The notes beneath the pieces were generated by a model. That model ran no database searches. It worked only from the letters and a program-made list of their open reading frames with translations, and was not told where the DNA came from. Shown here one piece after another: positions 1 through 6,630 of a stretch of DNA of 6,630 nt (positions are counted from its first letter, which is position 1; the number at the start of each line of letters is the position of its first letter). The stretch covers positions 1 through 6,630 of the forward strand of contig CAJGCJ010000107.1 in NCBI GenBank assembly GCA_904501775.1, given 5' to 3'. A program made the translations under genes and the position numbers. Source of the DNA: an uncultured Bacteroidaceae bacterium (lineage in GTDB: Bacteria > Bacteroidota > Bacteroidia > Bacteroidales > Bacteroidaceae).

Positions 1-19
1 AACATCAAGCAATATATAA

Positions 20-57
20 CGACACATAAAGTAAAAAAAATATATTCTTCGACACAT
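20..57. repeat. Short direct repeat CGACACAT, possible operator pair
   Basis: The octamer CGACACAT occurs at 20-27 and again at 50-57, a 30-bp period that puts both copies on nearly the same face of the helix. An A-tract (33-40) lies between them. The pair sits upstream of the candidate promoter of the EF-hand membrane protein gene, where an activator could bind. This is seen directly, but an octamer repeat in A/T-rich DNA can arise by chance, so the regulatory reading is inference only. Confidence 0.25.
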
Positions 58-84
58 TTAACCATCAACAAAACGGGTAGCTTC

Positions 85-115
85 TTGCATTGTTAAAAGC
101 TATTAACTACATTTG
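85..115 (+). promoter_or_regulatory. Candidate Bacteroidota-type promoter for the EF-hand membrane protein gene
   Basis: TACATTTG at 108-115 fits the Bacteroidota -7 consensus TAnnTTTG exactly. A TTG at 85-87 lies 20 bp upstream, which is the usual spacing of the -33 element in this phylum. Transcription would start near 122, leaving a leader of about 90 nt before the ATG at 213. A weaker alternative -7 box, TATACTTG at 160-167, has no good -33 partner. The assignment rests on motif and spacing only. Confidence 0.5.
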
Positions 116-212
116 CGATTCATATAACCATTATTTACGTTTCTATTGCTTTAAGGTATTATACTTGTAAGGATTAAACGAAAAATATTTAAAATACACA
201 TCATAACAGACT

Positions 213-2447
213 ATGGCTACAAAGAAACATTCATGGAACTACGAGAATATCGGTGGTTCTACACGTGTAAAGATTACTACAGGCGCAGACATAGCCCATC
301 TTGAAGAATTGGACATCAAGAAATGGACTGTACTATCGTGTCCCACAACCGGATTGAATATTGACGAAAAGAGTCTTAAATATATCGACAGTAACAATGA
401 CGGACGTATCCACGTAAGCGAGGTTATTTCTGCATCGAAGTGGCTAACAGGCATTCTTAAGGATGCCAACCTATTGATTAAATGTGCAGACAGCATTGAC
501 ATTGAGCAGTTCAACCAAGAGAATGCCGAAGGCAAGAAGCTTTACAACTCGGCTAAACAGATTCTCGAGAACCTTGGCAAGGAGGGCAATGTAATATCTT
601 TGGCCGACACAAAGGATATTACTGCGATATTTGCCAAAACACGTTTCAATGGCGACAGCATAATTACCGAACAGACCTCAGAAGATGCAGATGAGAAGGC
701 GGCTGTATCTGCTATTATAAACTGCATTGGCAGTGTAGCCGATCGCAGCGGCGAGAATGGCGTGAATGCCGAGCTCATAGAGAAATTTTATCAGGCACTA
801 GCCGATTACCGTGCTTGGAACGATGCAGCAGTAGAGGCTCCTTATGGCGCAGACACCGAAAAGGCTATAGAGGCATACAATGCACTTGATATTAAAATCA
901 AGGACTATTTTATGCGCGCCAAACTTGCTTCATTCTCACCCGAGAGCATAACAAAACTTGATGTGCAGGCCGCGCTCATAGAAACCATATGCGCCGATAA
1001 CCTTACCGGCAAAACTGAAGATATAGCTGCATATCCCATTGCACGCATAACCGGCAAAGCCGAACTGGAACTCAATGCAGCCATCAACCCTGCATGGGCA
1101 TCAAAGTTCAGCACTCTTATGAGCATTGTAAAGCCCAAGGAAAAAGTTCTAACAGAAGAGTCATGGGCTGCCATTGGTGCATCTTTTGCAACTTACAATG
1201 CATGGATGGCAGCCAAGAAAGGCAGTGAGGTTGAGGCTCTGGGCATTGATACAATAAAGAAACTGCTTGCTGATGACAAGAAACAGGCATTACTCGACCT
1301 TGTTGCACAGGACGCAGCACTCAAAGAGTCGGCCGACAGCATTGAGCTGGTAGACAAATTCCTGCATATATACCGCGATTTCTATCGCCTGCTCTGCAAC
1401 TTTGTTACTTTTCAGGATTTCTATTCAAAGGACAAGAATGTGAAGGCTATATTCCAAAGCGGACGCCTTGTGATAGACCAACGCGAATGCCGTTTGTGCA
1501 TGCAGGTTACCGACATGCCAAAGCATAACAGTACAGCAGCGGTGAGCGGTATGTATCTGGTATATTGCGACTGCACAAGCAAGGCCAGCCCTGCAAAACT
1601 GAATATAGTTGCAGCCGTTACAGTTGGTTCTATTGGCGACATCTTTGTAGGCAAGAACTCTATTTACTATGATAATAAAGGAGAGGTGTGGGATGCTGTA
1701 ATAACCAAGATAATCGATAACCCCATAAGTGTAGGACAGGCTTTCTGGTCGCCCTATCGCCGTATGGCTACTACAGTAGAAAACCTCATAAACAAGAGCG
1801 CTGCCGACAAGGACGCTGCTATAATGAAGGATGTAAACGCCAAGATTAATGCAGCGCCAACAGCTGCACCAAAGGCCGAGGATGCCAAGACTGAAACACC
1901 TCCGTTCGACATAGCAAAATTCGCAGGAATCTTTGCAGCGTTCGGTATGGCACTGGGCATGATAGGTACCGCCCTTACAAGCATATTCAAGGGTCTCATT
2001 GATCTTAGCTTGTGGCAGCTGATAGCAACATTTGCAGGTATTCTGCTTGTCATTTCGGGACCTGCCATGGTAATGGCATGGATGAAACTGCGCCGTCGTA
2101 ATATTGCTCCACTGCTCAATGCCAACGGATGGGCCATCAATGCTTCTTCAAAGATAAGCATTCCCTTTGGCGAGACCCTTACCGAGTCGGCAAAATTCCC
2201 TAAATTGAAGCTTAAGGACCCCTACGCAAATAAAGGACTTGCAACATGGAAGAAATGGGCAATCTCTCTCTTCTTGCTGCTTGTAGTTGTTGCCGGTTTG
2301 TGGCTTGGCAACATCTTTGCCAAGATAGGTGCCCCCTCTCCTCTGCCTTTCTTTGACAATGAGCAGACCGAGGTTGTAGAAGAGACCCCTGCAGTTGCAG
2401 TAACAGAAACCGCATGCGACAGTATCCCTGCTGAAAGCAACGAGTAA
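213..2447 (+). CDS. Uncharacterised EF-hand membrane protein, 744 aa
   Basis: I cannot name a function. Residues 59-70 (DSNNDGRIHVSE) form a textbook EF-hand calcium loop, with acidic or polar ligands at loop positions 1, 3, 5 and 12 and Gly at 6. Two degenerate loop-like stretches follow, at about 145-154 (FNGDSII) and 177-188 (DRSGENGVNAEL). The N-terminal half is mostly helical and rich in Ala, Lys and Glu. A central region holds C426-x-x-C429 and C452-x-C454, then an Ala/Pro-rich linker at about 546-565. Three hydrophobic segments follow, at about 570-592, 601-624 and 682-702, and an acidic tail at 704-744. There is no signal peptide. The KLRRRN motif after the second segment suggests that the long N-terminal part and the 625-681 loop are cytoplasmic and the acidic tail periplasmic (inference). 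The start at 213 has an A-rich leader and no Shine-Dalgarno motif, normal for Bacteroidota. A promoter lies upstream and a terminator directly after the stop, so it is probably monocistronic. The sequence resembles conserved hypothetical proteins I associate with Bacteroidota, but that is from memory. Confidence 0.93.
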   Translation: MATKKHSWNYENIGGSTRVKITTGADIAHLEELDIKKWTVLSCPTTGLNIDEKSLKYIDSNNDGRIHVSEVISASKWLTGILKDANLLIKCADSIDIEQFNQENAEGKKLYNSAKQILENLGKEGNVISLADTKDITAIFAKTRFNGDSIITEQTSEDADEKAAVSAIINCIGSVADRSGENGVNAELIEKFYQALADYRAWNDAAVEAPYGADTEKAIEAYNALDIKIKDYFMRAKLASFSPESITKLDVQAALIETICADNLTGKTEDIAAYPIARITGKAELELNAAINPAWASKFSTLMSIVKPKEKVLTEESWAAIGASFATYNAWMAAKKGSEVEALGIDTIKKLLADDKKQALLDLVAQDAALKESADSIELVDKFLHIYRDFYRLLCNFVTFQDFYSKDKNVKAIFQSGRLVIDQRECRLCMQVTDMPKHNSTAAVSGMYLVYCDCTSKASPAKLNIVAAVTVGSIGDIFVGKNSIYYDNKGEVWDAVITKIIDNPISVGQAFWSPYRRMATTVENLINKSAADKDAAIMKDVNAKINAAPTAAPKAEDAKTETPPFDIAKFAGIFAAFGMALGMIGTALTSIFKGLIDLSLWQLIATFAGILLVISGPAMVMAWMKLRRRNIAPLLNANGWAINASSKISIPFGETLTESAKFPKLKLKDPYANKGLATWKKWAISLFLLLVVVAGLWLGNIFAKIGAPSPLPFFDNEQTEVVEETPAVAVTETACDSIPAESNE

Positions 2448-2468
2448 TTATAATATAACACATATCTT

Positions 2469-2507
2469 GAGTACGGCTTCCAATTGGAAGCCGTACTCTT
2501 TTTGTTT
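2469..2507 (+). terminator. Strong rho-independent terminator after the EF-hand protein gene
   Basis: Positions 2469-2498 are a perfect 30-nt palindrome, with arm GAGTACGGCTTCCAA followed by its exact complement. It can fold into a stem of about 13 bp with an AATT loop and is followed at once by TTTTTGTTT (2499-2507). It starts 22 bp after the stop codon of the upstream gene. The reverse strand has no comparable T-run after the stem, so it should act mainly on + strand transcripts and insulate the fucosidase gene from readthrough. Confidence 0.9.
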
Positions 2508-2630
2508 AAACCGACCAAAGTATTTCAGGGCCTTTCTCCTTGCGACAAGCCGGGGATGACTAATCCTAAAGAGAATTCTTTCACTTTGAGCCTTTTTATC
2601 AATTTGCGAAATAAAAACAACCATAAACAA

Positions 2631-2662
2631 TTGTATAATCCACAAACATTTACCATCTTTAC
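2631..2662 (+). promoter_or_regulatory. Candidate promoter for the GH95 fucosidase gene
   Basis: TTG at 2631-2633 is followed after 20 bp by CATCTTTAC (2654-2662), an imperfect version of the Bacteroidota -7 box TAnnTTTG. The spacing equals that of the candidate promoter at 85-115. Transcription would start near 2668, giving a leader of about 59 nt that is very A-rich and lacks a Shine-Dalgarno motif. An alternative -7 box, TCAATTTG at 2599-2606, has no matching -33 element. An imperfect direct repeat, ACAATTGTATAA (2628-2639) and ACAATTATAA (2663-2672), flanks the -7 region. The stretch 2508-2630 between the terminator and this promoter shows no gene or RNA I can recognise. Confidence 0.4.
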
Positions 2663-2726
2663 ACAATTATAACATGGTTGAGAAAATAACATAAAAAAAC
2701 AATACAAACCTTTAAATTTATTACAG

Positions 2727-5700
2727 ATGAAAAAGATGTTCTTTGCATTTATTTCACTATTGTGCATGACGGTTCCTGCACTTGCCGACAAGGTTACCGA
2801 CCTTGCACAGTTAAGCAACGAGAAGGTATATACACTTACCAGCGAGCGCGCATTCCTGCTGCATAGCGCAAATGTAGCGGGTGAGATTTCGTCAAGCACC
2901 GGTACAGCGGTAGGTACAGTAAAGAAAGACTCATCGGACCCCAACCAGCAGTTCAAAATTGAGAAGCTCAATGGCAAGTACTACCTGTACAGCATTGGAG
3001 CCGGTAAATATGTAAGTTCGAACGGCAGATATGAGGTTTCGCCTGCAACTGTGTTGACAATAGAGAATGTGGGTGGCGACTATATGTGGAAGCTTTGCCT
3101 TGGCGGCAATGGCATGAACTCACAGATTTCGGGACAGGTTGCATCGGGTATTCTGGTAAACAGCTGGACCACAACCGACGCCGGTAACCGTTATATGATA
3201 GAAGAGGTTTCAATAGGCCCCAAGAACTACACCGTTGTGGTACTTGGTACCAGCAATGCTGATGCAGGCGTCATCTTCAACGACAAGGAGTACAAGAACG
3301 GAGAGAGTTTCGAGGGAGAAGCATATCTAAAGAAGAGCCTTCTTGAGGCAAAGAGCATTGACGGCATGATTGGTATTGTAAGCATCGACAACACAAAAAT
3401 CTATGTAAGTTACTTCGATGACGACACCAAGTTCTATACCATCAGAAATGGCAAGGGTGGCTACGTGAGCCTCAACCCCGATTATATGAGTGGCAGCAAC
3501 ATGTTGCTCACAAACACCAATACCCCACAGGACAACATGGGACTCTGGGCCTTTGTGGAGCAGAGCAGCAACGTATACAAGGTATACAACTACTCGACAG
3601 GACTCTCAAAGGCAATGGGTATAAACGGTACTGAAGCAAATGCACGCACCTCAATGGTTGATGTTGAGAGCACCACACACAGCACCATGTTTACAGGAAC
3701 ATTCAACTTCAACAGCGAGGAGCCTTCGTACATCAAGATATACAACACCAACAACTGGTGGAACAAGCGTAACGATTACTTTGCACTCTGGGCGACATCG
3801 AGCGTCGTAGGTGACGACGGCAGCAAGTTCTTCCTTACCGAGGCCAACTATGCCGACTACCCCGATGAGTACTACTACGAGGTATCTGAGATTGCAGGTA
3901 TCGAAACATACTCGCCCAAAAACCCCAACACACTGTGGTACAGAACATCGGCCGAGGCTGCCGGTGTAGGCAACCCTTGGATGGAATATGCACTGCCCCT
4001 TGGTAATGGTGAGCTTGGCTGTATGGTATTCGGCGGAGTACACAACGAGGAGATTCAGTTCAACGAAAAGACTCTTTGGAGCGGCCCTGCAAACACTATA
4101 GGAGCAGCAAGCGGAAACCGAACATTCATGAACTTCGGTTCACTTATAATAAGCAACCTCGACAAGGCTATATGGGATGGCGTAACCGACTATGTACGCT
4201 ACCTCGACATCGAAGAGGGAGTTGCAGGAGTAGAGTTCAAGAATGCGAACGGTGTAAAGCAGATACGCAAATTCTTCAGTTCGGCACCCGACCAAGTGAT
4301 TGCCGGTAACTACACCGTAGAGGGCAACGGCAAGGTTGACCTTCTCTTCAAGCTTGAACCCGGAACAGGAATAGGTGCCGGCAACGTGACATACGAGAAC
4401 GGAACAGCTTCATTCACAGGTGCAATGACATCGGTAAACTATGCTGCACGTCTGCATGTCGTAGCCGACAAAGGTGCTACAATAACAGCATCGGCAAGAG
4501 GCATCACTGTAAACAATGCCACCGAGGTTACATTCTACCTGAAAGGTGCTACAAACTTCAACGGCGACATGGAGGTGCTTGACAACTACTTCACCAACGA
4601 CAGCCCGAGTGATATAGACAACAGCATCAAGGAGCATTTGAACGAGGTTGCAGCAAAGGGATATGCTGCAGTAGAGGCCGCGCATATCGAGGACTTCACA
4701 ACAATTACAAAGCGCATGACCCTCGACCTTGGCCTTAACACTCCCAAATTGGATACAAAAGAGCTTGTCGACAACTACTACCCCAACAACAGCAATGGCA
4801 ACAGCAGCGACAACGACCACCTGTTCCTTGAGCAGTTGTATTTCCACTTCGGACGCTATCTGGCAATAAGTTCGAACCGCAAGCCCATTGCAGCGCCCAA
4901 CAACCTGCAGGGAATATGGAACAACCTTGGTTCCGACTCGCCATGGAACTCGGATATCCACACCAACATCAACATACAGATGAACTATTGGCCCACAGAG
5001 ATAACCAACCTCTCAGACCTTCACAAGCCCTATGTAAACTTCATCATCCGCGGTGCACAGAGCGCAGGCTGGAAGGCTGTAGGTCAAAAATACAACAACG
5101 GCCATGGCTGGAGCGTACTAACCGAGTCGTCACTCTACAACAGTATGAGTACATGGGGCGACAACTACCTTGTTGCCAACGTATGGTACACAAGCCATTT
5201 GTGGACACACTGGAGATATACGCAAGACAAGGAGTTCCTTAAGAAGGCATTCCCCGTAATGTGGAGCGCTGCCGAGTTCTGGTTCCATCGTCTTATCAAA
5301 GACCGCGGATTCTCGAAATATGGTTTCAGTGCCGACGGCACATATGTTGCTCCCAACGAGTTCAGTGCCGAGCAGCATGGCAACGAGAGCGAGGATGGTA
5401 CAGCACACGCACAACAGATGATAAGCTATCTGTTCCAGAACATCAACGAGGCAATTGAAATTCTTGGCGTGGAAGAGACAGGCCTGTCACAAGCCGAGAT
5501 TGAGAAGCTCAAGATGTACCTTGAGAAGACCGACAATGGACTGCATACCGAGACCTATACAGGCGTATGGGGCAATCCCTGCAACGGAGTGAAGACTGGC
5601 GAAGAGATGTTGCGCGAGTGGAAATACTCTCCCTACAGTGTAGGTGAGAAGGGACACCGCCACATGTCACACCTGATGGCACTCTTCCCAATGGACCAGA

Positions 5701-6434
5701 TTACCCCCGAGAGCAAGTACTTCACACCTGCAGTAAACGCATTGAAACTGCGTGGCGATGCAGCTACCGGATGGTCAATGGGCTGGAAAGTTAACCTTTG
5801 GGCACGCGCACAGGATGGCGACCACGCACACATTATTATAAAGAATGCCCTCAAGCACTCAACAACCTACGGCACCGACCAGAATCAGGGCGGTATCTAC
5901 TACAACCTGTTCGACAGCCACGCACCATTCCAGATTGACGGTAACTTCGGTGTATGCTCGGGTATTGCCGAGATGCTTATGCAGAGTGCCCATGGATATA
6001 TTAACATTCTGCCTGCACTCCCCGCAGTGTGGAAGAAGGGCGGAACAGTAAAGGGCATGAAGGCCATAGGTAACTTCACCGTTGACTTCAAATGGGATAA
6101 CGGCAAGTGCAAGAGCGCGAGAATTGTGAGCCATGCAGGTGCAGAGCTCCGCGTACGCTGTCTGTTAGGAGAGGTCGAGACCTCAAAGGCAACCATCAAG
6201 GTTGACGGTGCAGAGACCGGCGTCACTGTAGACGAGCATGGCATTGTAACAATTCCTTGCGAGAAAGGCAGTGTGGTTGATATCGACTTCACAAGCGCCA
6301 CATCCATTGAGCCTGTGGTAGAGAATTGCAACAGAAACGAAGGCTGCATGTACGACATCAACGGCCGTCGCATTTCACATACCAATGTGGGACAGATCTA
6401 CATTCAGGATGGAGTAAAGAAACTTGCCAAATAA
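2727..6434 (+). CDS. Secreted GH95 alpha-L-fucosidase with N-terminal trefoil-like modules
   Basis: It probably hydrolyses terminal alpha-L-fucose, most often alpha-1,2-linked in GH95, from glycans outside the cytoplasm. Residues 1-20 are a signal peptide (MKK, hydrophobic core, ALA before D21); there is no lipobox, so it should be a soluble exported protein. Residues 21 to about 160 and about 230-380 are two beta-rich modules with trefoil/ricin-like features (QQF at 74-76, GLWAF at 272-276), joined by a small beta region at about 165-228. GH95 runs from about 402 to 1190: an N-terminal beta domain opening with LWYR and LGNGELGCMVFGG, an (alpha/alpha)6 barrel, and a C-terminal beta domain. 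Expected catalytic residues are present: N747 and N749 in HTNIN, D1071 in FQIDGNFG, and E882 in NEFSAEQH as the likely general acid. HRHMSHL near 980 is also typical. The last 29 residues (C1207 to K1235, YDINGRR...GQIYI...GVKK) resemble a type IX secretion or Bacteroidales C-terminal tail. Typical GH95 enzymes are about 750-850 aa; the extra length is the N-terminal modules. An alpha-L-galactosidase activity is the main alternative. Family assignment is firm; exact linkage is not. Confidence 0.95.
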   Translation: MKKMFFAFISLLCMTVPALADKVTDLAQLSNEKVYTLTSERAFLLHSANVAGEISSSTGTAVGTVKKDSSDPNQQFKIEKLNGKYYLYSIGAGKYVSSNGRYEVSPATVLTIENVGGDYMWKLCLGGNGMNSQISGQVASGILVNSWTTTDAGNRYMIEEVSIGPKNYTVVVLGTSNADAGVIFNDKEYKNGESFEGEAYLKKSLLEAKSIDGMIGIVSIDNTKIYVSYFDDDTKFYTIRNGKGGYVSLNPDYMSGSNMLLTNTNTPQDNMGLWAFVEQSSNVYKVYNYSTGLSKAMGINGTEANARTSMVDVESTTHSTMFTGTFNFNSEEPSYIKIYNTNNWWNKRNDYFALWATSSVVGDDGSKFFLTEANYADYPDEYYYEVSEIAGIETYSPKNPNTLWYRTSAEAAGVGNPWMEYALPLGNGELGCMVFGGVHNEEIQFNEKTLWSGPANTIGAASGNRTFMNFGSLIISNLDKAIWDGVTDYVRYLDIEEGVAGVEFKNANGVKQIRKFFSSAPDQVIAGNYTVEGNGKVDLLFKLEPGTGIGAGNVTYENGTASFTGAMTSVNYAARLHVVADKGATITASARGITVNNATEVTFYLKGATNFNGDMEVLDNYFTNDSPSDIDNSIKEHLNEVAAKGYAAVEAAHIEDFTTITKRMTLDLGLNTPKLDTKELVDNYYPNNSNGNSSDNDHLFLEQLYFHFGRYLAISSNRKPIAAPNNLQGIWNNLGSDSPWNSDIHTNINIQMNYWPTEITNLSDLHKPYVNFIIRGAQSAGWKAVGQKYNNGHGWSVLTESSLYNSMSTWGDNYLVANVWYTSHLWTHWRYTQDKEFLKKAFPVMWSAAEFWFHRLIKDRGFSKYGFSADGTYVAPNEFSAEQHGNESEDGTAHAQQMISYLFQNINEAIEILGVEETGLSQAEIEKLKMYLEKTDNGLHTETYTGVWGNPCNGVKTGEEMLREWKYSPYSVGEKGHRHMSHLMALFPMDQITPESKYFTPAVNALKLRGDAATGWSMGWKVNLWARAQDGDHAHIIIKNALKHSTTYGTDQNQGGIYYNLFDSHAPFQIDGNFGVCSGIAEMLMQSAHGYINILPALPAVWKKGGTVKGMKAIGNFTVDFKWDNGKCKSARIVSHAGAELRVRCLLGEVETSKATIKVDGAETGVTVDEHGIVTIPCEKGSVVDIDFTSATSIEPVVENCNRNEGCMYDINGRRISHTNVGQIYIQDGVKKLAK

Positions 6435-6440
6435 ATAAAA

Positions 6441-6501
6441 GGTACATAAATGAAATAATCCGTTGCCCCCAAAGGGTGCAACGGATTATTTCATTTATAC
6501 C
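6441..6501. terminator. Long hairpin terminator after the fucosidase gene, possibly bidirectional
   Basis: Positions 6446-6466 and 6478-6498 are perfect 21-nt inverted repeats. The loop region adds a CCC/GGG pairing around AAA after one C/T mismatch, and GGT (6441-6443) can pair with ACC (6499-6501) across a two-base bulge. The G/C-rich core CCGTTGC/GCAACGG is flanked by A-rich sequence on the left and T-rich sequence (ATTATTTCATTTAT) on the right, so the outer stem doubles as the U-tract on the + strand. On the - strand the hairpin is followed by CCTTTTATTTATTT. It begins about 7 bp after the fucosidase stop codon and can serve transcripts from both directions. Confidence 0.82.
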
Positions 6502-6590
6502 TAAAGAATACCATGTTGCTGCAGATATATCCATCGGTACAAGATTGAGCATGGCGGTCTGCAACCCGGAGCAGATGCTGGCTGCTGATA

Positions 6591-6630
6591 TAAATAATGT
6601 CCTGTAGCAATTGCTACAGGACATTATTTA
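6591..6630. repeat. Perfect 40-nt palindrome, probable terminator hairpin
   Basis: Positions 6591-6610 and 6611-6630 are exact reverse complements. The core TGTAGCAATTGCTACA is extended by A/T-rich arms ending in ATTATTTA. The layout, a G/C-containing core with an A-rich left and T-rich right arm, matches the hairpin at 6446-6498, so it is most likely a terminator. Given the lack of a gene between the two hairpins, it may belong to a - strand gene beyond the window. The window stops exactly at its last base, so its downstream context is unseen. The 6499-6590 spacer holds no convincing gene. Confidence 0.6.

Noticed and set aside
1754..2161. 135-residue hydrophobic open frame on the - strand within the EF-hand protein gene
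   Set aside because: It is the complement of the Ala-rich linker and membrane segments of the real gene, with no independent support.
2508..2630. Possible RNA element or repeat in the G/C-richer part of the intergenic gap (GGGCCTTTCTCC to CCGGGGATGAC)
   Set aside because: I could find no stable stem, known riboswitch core or second copy in the window.
2727..2790. Possible lipoprotein signal in the fucosidase (LLC near residue 13)
   Set aside because: The residue before Cys is Leu, not Gly, Ala or Ser, and the Cys lies inside the hydrophobic core; an ordinary signal peptidase site at ALA-D21 fits better.
2525..2977. 150-residue open frame on the - strand spanning the intergenic gap and the start of the fucosidase gene
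   Set aside because: It overlaps the signal-peptide region of the fucosidase, runs antisense through its promoter and has no recognisable protein features.
4410..4961. 183-residue open frame on the - strand inside the fucosidase gene
   Set aside because: It is fully antisense to a strongly supported GH95 coding region. Its Val/Cys-rich composition is what the complement of Asn/Thr/Asp-rich codons gives, and no domain is recognisable.
6326..6607. 93-residue + strand open frame overlapping the 3' end of the fucosidase
   Set aside because: Its first third lies out of frame within the fucosidase tail and its middle reads through the terminator hairpin, so it is not credible as a full gene.
1..6630. 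Mobile element, CRISPR array, tRNA or rRNA
   Set aside because: No transposase or integrase signature, no regularly spaced repeat array, and no tRNA- or rRNA-like segment was seen.

Overview
The window looks like chromosomal DNA from a gut-type Bacteroidales bacterium (Bacteroides, Prevotella or a relative). Four things point there. The predicted promoters fit the Bacteroidota pattern (TTG, a 20-bp gap, then a TAnnTTTG-like -7 box). Both genes have A/T-rich leaders with no Shine-Dalgarno motif. The second gene is a large secreted family GH95 fucosidase with Bacteroidales-style accessory modules. That protein also ends in a YDINGRR...GQIYI...GVKK tail, which resembles the short C-terminal tails common in Prevotella and Bacteroides secreted proteins. 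The genus cannot be fixed from the sequence.

Layout, all on the + strand: positions 1-212 are an A/T-rich upstream region with a candidate promoter and a short direct repeat. Positions 213-2447 encode a 744-residue membrane-anchored protein of unknown function with one canonical EF-hand loop near its N terminus and three membrane segments near its C terminus. A strong intrinsic terminator, built on a perfect 30-nt palindrome, follows at 2469-2507. The rest of the gap to 2726 holds a second candidate promoter. Positions 2727-6434 encode a 1235-residue secreted GH95 alpha-L-fucosidase with two extra N-terminal beta-rich (trefoil-like) modules. Downstream are two large perfect inverted repeats (6446-6498 and 6591-6630) separated by 92 bp with no convincing gene.

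Each gene seems to have its own promoter and terminator, so they are probably separate transcription units, and nothing in the sequence ties their functions together. The fucosidase would release terminal L-fucose from host or dietary glycans outside the cytoplasm. No SusC/SusD pair, fucose-use gene or regulator lies in the window, so it looks like a stand-alone enzyme rather than part of a polysaccharide utilisation locus. I see no mobile element, CRISPR array, tRNA or rRNA. The least understood item is the EF-hand membrane protein. I found no clear evidence of a new multi-gene system.
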